Assembly (NCBI GenBank): GCA_017397955.1
Contig: JAFQHL010000040.1
Location: 1-64,000 of the forward strand
From: Clostridia bacterium
GTDB lineage: Bacteria > Bacillota > Clostridia > Oscillospirales > CAG-382
DNA length: 64,000 nt
Direction of reading: 5' to 3'
The translations under genes were made by a program, and so were the position numbers. Shown here piece after piece: positions 52,566 through 59,940 of the stretch; within the stretch, counting starts at the first letter, position 1, and the number at the start of each line of letters is the position of its first letter. The notes under the pieces were generated by a model that saw only the letters and a program-made list of their open reading frames with translations, was not told the DNA's origin and ran no database searches.

Positions 52566-53966
52566 ATGAAACTATATAATACGCTTACAAGGCAAAAGGA
52601 TGAGTTGGTTGTAAAAGACAATACCGTGCGTATGTATGTGTGCGGTCCGACCGTTTACAACTACTTTCACATAGGCAACGCAAGAGTTTTTGTTGTCTTT
52701 GATATGTTGCGTCGCTATTTGGAATACAGAGGTTATAAGGTTATATTTGTTCAGAATTTTACCGATGTTGACGACAAGCTTATTAAACGCGCGGCTGAAG
52801 AAAACAGCACTGTTCCTCAGATTGCGGAAAAATATATATCCGAATACTTTAAGGATGCACAAGGCTTAGGCATAAAGCCTGCAACTTTTCATCCCAGGGC
52901 TACCGAGACCGTGGGTGAGATTATTGCTATGGTAGAAAAGCTTATAGAAAACGGGCACGCTTACGTTTCCGGCGGCGATGTGTATTTTGATACCGAAAGC
53001 TATAAGGCGTACGGCAAGCTTTCTCACAGAGATACAGAACAGCAGGAGGCCGGCGCGCGTATAGAAGTCAACGAGGACAAGAAGAACAGCTACGACTTTG
53101 CTCTTTGGAAGGCACAAAAGGAAGACAGTGAAATAGCATGGGAGTCTCCTTGGGGTGCTGGTAGACCCGGTTGGCACATTGAGTGTTCTGCTATGGTATA
53201 CAAATTTTTGGGTACGGAGATAGACATACACGGCGGTGGTCAAGACCTGACCTTCCCTCACCACGAAAACGAGGTGGCACAAACTGAGTGTGCAACAGGA
53301 AAATGCCTTGCAAAAATTTGGATGCATAACGGCTATATTAACGTGGATAACAAAAAAATGTCCAAATCTCTGGGTAATTTCTTTACCGTACGTGATGTTG
53401 CGGAAAAGTATGACTATCAGGTTATCCGTTATTTCTTACTTTCTCCTCATTATCGCAGTCCCGTTAACTATTCTGCGGAGATTTTAGAGCAGGCGAAGGG
53501 CTCTCTTGAGAGATTGCAGAACTGCGAAGAAAACTTAAACTTCCGCCTTAAGAATGCGCTTGCAGGCGCGCTTACCGAAACAGAAACTGCAACGCTTGCA
53601 GCTATTGACAAGAAAACGGAAGAAATGAATGCGGCAATGGATGACGACTTTAACACGGCAGATGCCATAAGCTGTGTGTTTGAGGTTGCAAAAATTATCA
53701 ACACCGCTCTTGTCGATACTAATGTAAGCAAGGCTTTTCTTGAAAGTGCTTATGCAAAATATCACAGCCTACTTGTTCTTTTTGGTCTTGAGGTGCAAAG
53801 CAAGGAACAGGGTGATGAAGCGGAGATAGAAGCTTTGGTAGGAGAGCGTACTGCTGCTAAAAAAGAAAAAAACTATGCCCGTGCAGATGAAATACGTGCT
53901 ATGCTTGCAGAACGCGGCATCGTTATCGAAGATACCCCACAAGGTCCAAAATGGAAAAGAACATAG
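52566..53966 (+). CDS. cysS: Cysteinyl-tRNA synthetase
   Basis: 466 residues. MYVCGPTVYNYFHIGNARVFVVFDMLRRYLEYRGY carries the first Zn Cys and the HIGN form of HIGH; WHIECSAM and GGGQDLTFPHHENEVAQTE supply the other Zn ligands; KKMSKSLGNFFTVRDV is KMSKS. The C-terminal helical part ends TPQGPKWKR. It overlaps mrnC by 16 bases, the usual Firmicutes cysS-mrnC order. Confidence 0.98.
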   Translation: MKLYNTLTRQKDELVVKDNTVRMYVCGPTVYNYFHIGNARVFVVFDMLRRYLEYRGYKVIFVQNFTDVDDKLIKRAAEENSTVPQIAEKYISEYFKDAQGLGIKPATFHPRATETVGEIIAMVEKLIENGHAYVSGGDVYFDTESYKAYGKLSHRDTEQQEAGARIEVNEDKKNSYDFALWKAQKEDSEIAWESPWGAGRPGWHIECSAMVYKFLGTEIDIHGGGQDLTFPHHENEVAQTECATGKCLAKIWMHNGYINVDNKKMSKSLGNFFTVRDVAEKYDYQVIRYFLLSPHYRSPVNYSAEILEQAKGSLERLQNCEENLNFRLKNALAGALTETETATLAAIDKKTEEMNAAMDDDFNTADAISCVFEVAKIINTALVDTNVSKAFLESAYAKYHSLLVLFGLEVQSKEQGDEAEIEALVGERTAAKKEKNYARADEIRAMLAERGIVIEDTPQGPKWKRT

Positions 53967-54337
53967 ATTTTAGCAAGTGTAACGCACTTATACAGGCGTA
54001 TATGGGTGATGCGGTTATAGAGCTTTTGGCGCGCCGTAAAATAATTGGCGATGGCGACCGTAAAGTCAGCGACCTTAATGTTGAGGTGAAGAAATACGTT
54101 ACCGCCGTTAGCCAAAGCGCGGCTGTAGAGAGACTTTTGCCGTATCTTACTGCAGAAGAAGAGGCTATATTCAAGTATGGCAGAAATGCAAAAGGGGTTC
54201 ACGTACCCAAAAGTGCCTCTGCAATAGATTACAGGCGAGCAACGGGATTGGAGTGCCTTTTTGGGCATTTGTATCTTGCTGGTGATATGACTCGCGCTGA
54301 AGAATTATTCGATGTTGCATATGGGGGAGGTGCCTAG
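53951..54337 (+). CDS. mrnC: Mini-ribonuclease III
   Basis: 128 residues: an RNase III catalytic domain without the dsRNA-binding domain. NALIQAYMGDAVIELLARRKIIG holds a catalytic Asp, LNVEVKKYVTAVSQSAAVERLLPYLTAEEEAIFKYGRNAK follows, and YRRATGLECLFGHLYLAGDMTRAEELF ends the fold. Mini-III matures 23S rRNA. Translation is coupled to cysS; lexA starts 2 bases after its stop. Confidence 0.95.
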   Translation: MEKNIDFSKCNALIQAYMGDAVIELLARRKIIGDGDRKVSDLNVEVKKYVTAVSQSAAVERLLPYLTAEEEAIFKYGRNAKGVHVPKSASAIDYRRATGLECLFGHLYLAGDMTRAEELFDVAYGGGA

Positions 54338-54339
54338 TA

Positions 54340-54957
54340 ATGGCAGACAACGGATTCAAGCTGACCGATAAAGAAAAAGCTGTCTTTAAATACATCCGAA
54401 GCACTATCCGTAATTATGGTTACGCCCCTTCTGTTCGTGATATATGTGCAGCTGTGGGGATTAAGTCTACTTCTACTGTGCACGGTTATATTAAGCGCTT
54501 GGAAGAAAAGGGTTATATCAACCGCGTCGACGGTAAAAGCAGAGCAATGACGGTCAGCGGAAATAAAAACGATGAAGAAGCCCGTACCGTGCGTGTTCCG
54601 CTTTTGGGACAGGTTAGGGCAGGACTTCCGATTTTGGCTGTTGAGAATTATGAAGGCTATGTGGATTATCCCGCATCTATGTCGGGGTCATCCCAGTTGT
54701 TCGCACTTCGTGTTGTAGGCGACAGTATGATAGAAGCGGGCATTTTGAACGGCGATATTGTAATTGTCGAAAGCAGGCGTTATGCCGAAGACGGAGAAAT
54801 TGTTCTTGCACTTATTGAAGACAGCGCTACTGTGAAGTATTTTTACAGAGAAGACGGTCGGGTAAGACTTCAGCCTGCAAACAGCAATATGCAACCTATT
54901 TATGCTGAAGACCTGACCATACTTGGAAAAGTAATTGCTAACTTTAGGTTTTATTGA
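54340..54957 (+). CDS. lexA: SOS repressor LexA
   Basis: 205 residues. N-terminal winged HTH (FKYIRSTIRNYGYAPSVRDICAAVGIKSTSTVHGYIKRLEEKGYI); Ala-Gly cleavage site in LLGQVRAGLPILA; catalytic Ser in LRVVGDSMIEAGILNGDIVIVE and Lys in SATVKYFYRE. It represses SOS genes, here presumably recA-recX through the box at 48827-48838. It is the last gene of the cysS-mrnC-lexA run; I see no LexA box just upstream. Confidence 0.97.
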   Translation: MADNGFKLTDKEKAVFKYIRSTIRNYGYAPSVRDICAAVGIKSTSTVHGYIKRLEEKGYINRVDGKSRAMTVSGNKNDEEARTVRVPLLGQVRAGLPILAVENYEGYVDYPASMSGSSQLFALRVVGDSMIEAGILNGDIVIVESRRYAEDGEIVLALIEDSATVKYFYREDGRVRLQPANSNMQPIYAEDLTILGKVIANFRFY

Positions 54958-55026
54958 AGTTTTTGTGTATTGTCTGTACAAAAAGCTGTTGCGGTTAAAA
55001 AAATATAATTTTATTTTAAAAAACTG

Positions 55027-55055
55027 TTGACAAAGCCTATAAAATGTGGTATTCT
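55027..55055 (+). promoter_or_regulatory. Promoter of tRNA-Lys
   Basis: TTGACA (55027-55032), 17 bases, TATTCT (55050-55055). Confidence 0.75.
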
Positions 55056-55086
55056 TTTTTGGCGGCTTTGATAGCCACTAGAAAAT

Positions 55087-55162
55087 GATCCATTAGCTCA
55101 GCCGGTAGAGCACATGACTTTTAATCATGGTGTCCGGAGTTCGATTCTCCGATGGATCACCA
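55087..55162 (+). tRNA. tRNA-Lys (anticodon TTT)
   Basis: Cloverleaf of 76 bases with encoded CCA. Acceptor GATCCAT/ATGGATC with discriminator A; D-arm with GCTC...GAGC; anticodon arm CATGA-CTTTTAA-TCATG with TTT at 55120-55122; T-arm CCGGAGTTCGATTCTCCG. Own promoter and terminator. Confidence 0.98.
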
Positions 55163-55166
55163 CAAA

Positions 55167-55195
55167 AGCCCTCAACTGCGGTTGAGGGCTTTGCT
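55167..55195 (+). terminator. Terminator after tRNA-Lys
   Basis: AAGCCCTCAAC-TGCG-GTTGAGGGCTT, an 11-bp stem followed by TGCTTTTT. Confidence 0.92.
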
Positions 55196-55214
55196 TTTTC
55201 GGAGGTTGGAATTT

Positions 55215-55691
55215 ATGGAAGTAAGATGTGCAAACATAAACGATGTAGACGGAATAATGTCTTTGCTTTATCAGGTAGCGGAAGTGCATCATAACGGCAG
55301 ACCGGATTTGTTCAAAGGCGGGTGTTCAAAATACACGGTGGAGCAGCTTAAAAATATTATCAGTGATAAGCAGACGCCTGTTTTTGTCGCTGTTGAAGAT
55401 GGAAAAGTTATGGGACATGCTTTTTGCGTAGTGACCACAACAGACACAAACGGCGTGCTTGTCCCTCATAAGACCCTTTATGTTGATGATATTTGTGTGG
55501 ACGAAAATTGCAGAGGTAAGCGTATAGGTACGGAACTATGTAATAGAGTTAAAAGATATGCAAAGGAAAACGGATGCTATAATATAACACTGAATGTATG
55601 GTGCCTTAACAAGCCCGCTATGTCATTTTACAAAGCGATGGGATTTAGTGAACAAAAAATCGTTATGGAAACCCTTGTTGATGCAGATTAA
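55215..55691 (+). CDS. GNAT family N-acetyltransferase
   Basis: 158 residues from the ATG at 55215, behind GGAGG; the longer open frame reads back through the tRNA and terminator and is rejected. Acetyl-CoA-binding motif A: LYVDDICVDENCRGKRIGTELCNRVKRYAKENGCYNITLNV, then LNKPAMSFYKAMGFSEQKIVMETLVD. The substrate is not predictable. Monocistronic between tRNA-Lys and the GH3 gene. Confidence 0.92.
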   Translation: MEVRCANINDVDGIMSLLYQVAEVHHNGRPDLFKGGCSKYTVEQLKNIISDKQTPVFVAVEDGKVMGHAFCVVTTTDTNGVLVPHKTLYVDDICVDENCRGKRIGTELCNRVKRYAKENGCYNITLNVWCLNKPAMSFYKAMGFSEQKIVMETLVDAD

Positions 55692-55705
55692 AGCAGTAAC
55701 ATATA

Positions 55706-55734
55706 TTGACTTTTTATTCAGTGCGTGTTAAACT
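55706..55734 (+). promoter_or_regulatory. Promoter of the GH3 gene
   Basis: TTGACT (55706-55711), 17 bases, TAAACT (55729-55734). Confidence 0.75.
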
Positions 55735-55779
55735 AAAAGACAAGATTGAATTTAATATGTTTTTTCGGAGGTATTGTCT

Positions 55780-57588
55780 GTGGAAAAAATCCTTGCAAGA
55801 CTTAGTTTGAGAGAAAAAATAGGCCAGATGCTTATGTTTGACTTCAGAAAGTGGCAAAACAGTGATGAAGACAAGCAGTCCAATTACTATGTTATGTCTG
55901 AAGAAGTAAGAGGCATGATAAGAAAGCATAAGCTTGGTAATGTTATCCTTTTTGCAGAAAACTTTGAAAATGTTGAGCAGGTTACCCGTCTTAACGCTGA
56001 GTTCCAGGCATCTGTAGAAAATGATATCCCTATGCTTATCGGTGTTGACCAAGAAGGTGGTAGGGTAGTGAGAATGAGTCACGGTTGCTCGCTTCCCGGC
56101 AATATGGCACTTGCAACTTCCGGAAGCGAAGAAAACGCATACACCGCAGGTCTTATAACAGGCAAAGAGCTTGCGGCTGTTGGTATAAATGTTGATTTTG
56201 CGCCTTCTGTGGACATAAATAACAACCCCAATAACCCTGTAATAAATGTTCGTTCCTTCTCCTCCGACCAAAATATAACCGCAAGCTATGGCACCGCTAT
56301 GACCAAAGGTTTGCAGGCCGCAGGCGTTGCAGCGACCGCAAAGCATTTCCCGGGGCACGGCAATACCAATGTTGACTCTCATACAGGGCTTCCTGCAATT
56401 TATTCTACTTATGACGAGCTTATGAATTTTGAGATTGTTCCTTTTGCCGATGCAATAAAGAACGATTGTATGATGATTATGAGCGGTCATATACAGTTTC
56501 CCAATATAGAAAGTGCTTCTGTTATTTCAAAGCAGGATAAAAAGCCTATGACCTTGCCGGCAACGCTTTCTAAGGTTTTCCTTACGGATATCCTTCGTGA
56601 TAAGCTTGGCTTTAAGGGTGTACTTATTACCGACTCTATGCAGATGCAGGCAGTTTCCAGCCATATAGGTTCCGAACAGGCTAATATCCTTGCTATCAAT
56701 GCCGGTGTTGATATCTTGCTTATGTGTACAAGCCTTCGTTCTTTAAAGGATGATGAAAAGCTTGGTGCGCTTATCGACAATATTGTTAACGCAGTAGAAG
56801 ACGGTCGTATCCCTATGTCGCGTATCGATGAATCCGTTATGCGTGTTCTTAACGTTAAAAAGGCGTTGGGCTTGTTTGATGCGCCCAAAACCAGCGTTGA
56901 AGAAAAGATTGCGGCAGCACTTAAGGAAGTTGGCTGCGAGGCTAATCGTGCCGCAGAACGTTTGCTTTGCACCGAAGGCGTTACGGTTCTCAACAACAAC
57001 GGAGTGCTTCCTGTAAGCACAGAGGGTAAGAAAACGGCTGTATTTGCCGCATATGCAAACAAAGTGAACGCGTTTAAGCTTGCACTTAACAGACTTTATG
57101 CCGAAGGTAAGCTTTCACAGGTTGATTATACAGCTTACATCTACTCCAACAAAAAAGAGCTTGATGATGAAGCAAAGGCGCTTGTTGACAGCTCAGACAA
57201 CATCATAATAGAAACCGAAACCGAGGCTAATATGGCACACAGCAATTGGTATATAAGTTTCCCTCGCGCTGTTTGCGATTATGCAAAATCTGTTGGTAAG
57301 AAGGTTGTTGTTGTAAGTGCTTTTATGCCTTACGACGCCGGAATTTACAGAGATGCTGATGGTCTTGTGCTTTGTTATTGCTCCAAGCCCGTGCCCGGTG
57401 CGGTAGTTGCTGATATAAACAGCACTTTGGCATACGGTGCAAACATTCCTGCCGCGTTTGAAGTGGTATTAGGTAAAGCAAAAGCTAAGGGTAGACTTAC
57501 CGTTGACATACCTGAAATGGATGCAAACGGCAAGTTCGACACAACTTCTGTTGTGTATCCTTTGGGCAGTGGAATGGACCTTAATTAA
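55780..57588 (+). CDS. Glycoside hydrolase family 3 protein (beta-N-acetylhexosaminidase-type)
   Basis: 602 residues. No signal peptide. The (beta/alpha)8 domain (about 1-350) has GVDQEGGRVVRMSH, the NagZ-type loop KHFPGHGNTNVDSHTGLP with its His general acid/base, and nucleophile Asp in LITDSMQMQAV. Residues about 365-600 form a second alpha/beta domain seen in longer Firmicutes members. The likely role is cytosolic or wall muropeptide recycling. GTG at 55780 is preferred: CGGAGG lies 8 bases upstream, while TTG at 55774 is too close. Confidence 0.92.
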   Translation: MEKILARLSLREKIGQMLMFDFRKWQNSDEDKQSNYYVMSEEVRGMIRKHKLGNVILFAENFENVEQVTRLNAEFQASVENDIPMLIGVDQEGGRVVRMSHGCSLPGNMALATSGSEENAYTAGLITGKELAAVGINVDFAPSVDINNNPNNPVINVRSFSSDQNITASYGTAMTKGLQAAGVAATAKHFPGHGNTNVDSHTGLPAIYSTYDELMNFEIVPFADAIKNDCMMIMSGHIQFPNIESASVISKQDKKPMTLPATLSKVFLTDILRDKLGFKGVLITDSMQMQAVSSHIGSEQANILAINAGVDILLMCTSLRSLKDDEKLGALIDNIVNAVEDGRIPMSRIDESVMRVLNVKKALGLFDAPKTSVEEKIAAALKEVGCEANRAAERLLCTEGVTVLNNNGVLPVSTEGKKTAVFAAYANKVNAFKLALNRLYAEGKLSQVDYTAYIYSNKKELDDEAKALVDSSDNIIIETETEANMAHSNWYISFPRAVCDYAKSVGKKVVVVSAFMPYDAGIYRDADGLVLCYCSKPVPGAVVADINSTLAYGANIPAAFEVVLGKAKAKGRLTVDIPEMDANGKFDTTSVVYPLGSGMDLN

Positions 57589-57615
57589 AAAGTTTAAAAA
57601 AGTCAAAATTTACTA

Positions 57616-57669
57616 TTGACAAACGCCATAAAGGGTGTTATAATAACTCCCGCAGTCAACGGACTGCGG
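57616..57669 (+). promoter_or_regulatory. tRNA-Pro promoter and leader hairpin
   Basis: TTGACA (57616-57621), 17 bases, TATAAT (57639-57644). A perfect 8-bp hairpin, CCGCAGTC-AACG-GACTGCGG (57650-57669), fills the leader and ends 3 bases before the mature tRNA. Confidence 0.85.
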
Positions 57670-57672
57670 TAT

Positions 57673-57749
57673 CTGGGTGTGGCGCAGTTTGGTAGCGCGC
57701 TACCTTGGGGTGGTAGAGGCCGTGGGTTCAAGTCCCGCCACTCAGACCA
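57673..57749 (+). tRNA. tRNA-Pro (anticodon GGG)
   Basis: 77 bases including encoded CCA. Acceptor CTGGGTG/CACTCAG with one G-T pair; D-arm GCGC...GCGC; anticodon arm CTACC-TTGGGGT-GGTAG, giving GGG at positions 34-36; T-arm CGTGGGTTCAAGTCCCGCC. Confidence 0.96.
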
Positions 57750-57754
57750 AATAA

Positions 57755-57782
57755 AGGAGGTTCTTAGGAATCTCCTTTTTTG
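57755..57782 (+). terminator. Terminator after tRNA-Pro
   Basis: AAGGAGGTTC-TTAG-GAATCTCCTT stem (one mismatch region) followed by TTTTTG. Confidence 0.85.
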
Positions 57783-57940
57783 TTTTTTAAATTTGCAATA
57801 ATAATGCCAAAATAATAGTTGCGTACCCTAAAATAAAATATTGACAACATGAAAAAAAAGTACTATTATATTATATAATATTATAATGGTGCTTTTTGAT
57901 TATTTTCTATATTGACAATATATTGTGGGCGGTGGTTTGT

Positions 57941-58726
57941 GTGAGGGAATACATAAGCTCAAAAAGCAACGAAAAGATTAAAACCGTTCGCAAACTTGCG
58001 GACAAAAAATACAGGATAGAGTACGGATTGTTTGTAATTGAAGGGCATAAGCTTATCGGCGAATATTTAGGAAACGGCTTCTTTCCTCTAAGATTTTTTG
58101 TTACCGAGGAGGCAGAGCGTAAGTACGACACTATAATAAATTTAAGTCCAAAGAGTGATATTTGTGTTATCCCCAGGGATTTATATTTGCACATATCGTC
58201 GGAGCAGGCTCCACAGGGGATACTTGCGGTTTGTCAAATTCCCCATAGAGATAATGCGCTTTGTGAAGGTTCTGCCATTATTTTGGAATCTATAAGAGAT
58301 TCGGGTAATTTGGGTACCGTTATACGCACGGCTTCTGCTTTGGGGATAAAAAACGTGCTTATTTCCTCTGATTGCGCCGATTTGTATAACGCTAAAACTT
58401 TGCGTGCTTCTATGGGTGCAATTTTTCGCACTAATATATGCATAAGTGACGATTTGAACGAAAGCGTACGCGAGCTTAAAAAATGTGGAAGGCGAATTTT
58501 TGCGGCTATGCCGTCAAGAGATGCCGTTGACATACGAACCGTGGCTTTGGAGAAAAATGATTGCATAGTTGTCGGAAATGAAGGAAACGGAATTACAGAG
58601 CGATTGGCGGAGTGTTGCAATGCCTGCGTAACCATTCCGATGGTGGCGGGGGCAGAAAGTTTAAACGCGTCAATAGCCGCCTCTGTTTTAATGTGGGAGC
58701 TTGTGAGAGGTTTAGATAATGCTTAA
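57941..58726 (+). CDS. TrmH/SpoU family RNA 2'-O-methyltransferase
   Basis: 261 residues from the GTG at 57941; GTG at 57932 is the alternative. N-terminal substrate-binding domain (SSKSNEKIKTVRKLADKKYRIEYGLFVIEGHKLIGEYL); SPOUT knot motifs ILESIRDSGNLGTVIRTASALGIKNVL, CIVVGNEGNGITERLAECCNACVTIPM and SLNASIAASVLMWEL. It methylates ribose in 23S rRNA or tRNA; the exact site is not readable. The next gene starts 8 bases before its end. Confidence 0.92.
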   Translation: MREYISSKSNEKIKTVRKLADKKYRIEYGLFVIEGHKLIGEYLGNGFFPLRFFVTEEAERKYDTIINLSPKSDICVIPRDLYLHISSEQAPQGILAVCQIPHRDNALCEGSAIILESIRDSGNLGTVIRTASALGIKNVLISSDCADLYNAKTLRASMGAIFRTNICISDDLNESVRELKKCGRRIFAAMPSRDAVDIRTVALEKNDCIVVGNEGNGITERLAECCNACVTIPMVAGAESLNASIAASVLMWELVRGLDNA

Positions 58727-59930
58727 GGGGTTACCTGATAAGGAATTAGACGGCAGACTGAAGTTTATATGGTATGTATGTGCCTGTGGCGTCGATTCCG
58801 CGTTCTCTTATGCTCTTTACAGCAAGTATGTCGATATTTACGAACTGTATGAAGCAGAAGACTACGATATGCACGACTTGAAAATTCCGGATGACGTGCT
58901 TCGTAAATTATACGATAAGCGTTTAGAGGATGCTTTTGAGCTTTTTAAAAAATGTGTTGCAATGGATATAAAGTTTTACTCTATTGAGGACAAACTCTAT
59001 CCTCAAAAGCTTAAAAAGATTAAAGACCCACCGCTTTTGTTGTTCTTTAAGGGTAATTTCCCTGATTTCGATAAAACCCTGTGTGCCGGTATGGTCGGAA
59101 CAAGAAATATGTCCGATTACGGAAAGAAAACCGCAGAATATCTTGCGGGTGGCATAGCCAGTTGCGGAGTCATTGTTATAAGCGGTCTTGCAAAAGGTAT
59201 AGACGGCACTTGCCAAAGAGCTGCACTTAATAACGGTGGTTTTACGGTTGGAGTAATCGGCAACTCTATAGATTCGATTTATCCCAAGGAAAACGCCGCG
59301 CTCTTTAATAAGGTTTATAAATACGGCGTGGTTATAAGTGAGTATTGGCCCGGTTGCGCCACTTATAAAACCTCGTTCCCAAGACGTAACAGAATAATTG
59401 CAGGTCTGTCAGACTTTGTAGTAGTGGTGGAAGCACCGGATAAAAGCGGTGCATTGATAACAGCTTCTTTGGCAAAAAGGCAAGGTAAGCTCGTTTGCGT
59501 CCCTCCCATGCCCTTAACAAAAGAAAACGCGGGTACGGCATCTTTGGTTAGAGGCGGTGCGCGTATGATAATGTCCGTTTCGGATATACTTGAAGAATAC
59601 GAGGTTTTGCTACCTCATACGATACCGCCGGACTTGCCCTTGCCAAGCTTGTTAGCCGCCGAAAAGACAGAAGTTGGAGAAACAAAATTGCAAACAAGGG
59701 CTGAAAAGGAGCACGCGTATAATTATTTGCTTGATTATTTGGATGAGCATGGTCCCGTTACTTTGACACAAGCGGCAATGGATAATGCACGTTTTTCTTT
59801 GAAAGAACTTATGCGAGTTGCAACAGAGCTGGAACTTGACGGATATGCAGTAAGATTGCCCGGTGGATTATATGATGCAGTCCTCGGTGACAAAGTTCCT
59901 GCCGCAAGAATAAACGAAAACCAAACTTAA
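58719..59930 (+). CDS. dprA: DNA processing protein DprA
   Basis: 403 residues. RecA loader for incoming single-stranded DNA in transformation. Rossmann-like core: GMVGTRNMSDYGKKTAEYLAGGIASCGVIVISGLAKGIDGTCQRAAL, GNSIDSIYPKENAALF, SEYWPGCATYKTSFPRRNRIIAGLSDFVVVVEAPDKSGALITASLAKRQGK. A C-terminal winged-helix region (about 330-390) follows. It precedes topA, the standard dprA-topA order. Confidence 0.96.
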   Translation: MLKGLPDKELDGRLKFIWYVCACGVDSAFSYALYSKYVDIYELYEAEDYDMHDLKIPDDVLRKLYDKRLEDAFELFKKCVAMDIKFYSIEDKLYPQKLKKIKDPPLLLFFKGNFPDFDKTLCAGMVGTRNMSDYGKKTAEYLAGGIASCGVIVISGLAKGIDGTCQRAALNNGGFTVGVIGNSIDSIYPKENAALFNKVYKYGVVISEYWPGCATYKTSFPRRNRIIAGLSDFVVVVEAPDKSGALITASLAKRQGKLVCVPPMPLTKENAGTASLVRGGARMIMSVSDILEEYEVLLPHTIPPDLPLPSLLAAEKTEVGETKLQTRAEKEHAYNYLLDYLDEHGPVTLTQAAMDNARFSLKELMRVATELELDGYAVRLPGGLYDAVLGDKVPAARINENQT

Positions 59931-59940
59931 GGAGACATAG

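Noticed and set aside
55152-55214. N-terminal extension of the acetyltransferase into the tRNA-Lys terminator
   Set aside because: The extension reads through the tRNA 3' end and a terminator stem; a proper ribosome-binding site precedes the ATG at 55215.
57616-57801. Open frame of 61 codons across tRNA-Pro
   Set aside because: It covers a promoter, a tRNA and a terminator.
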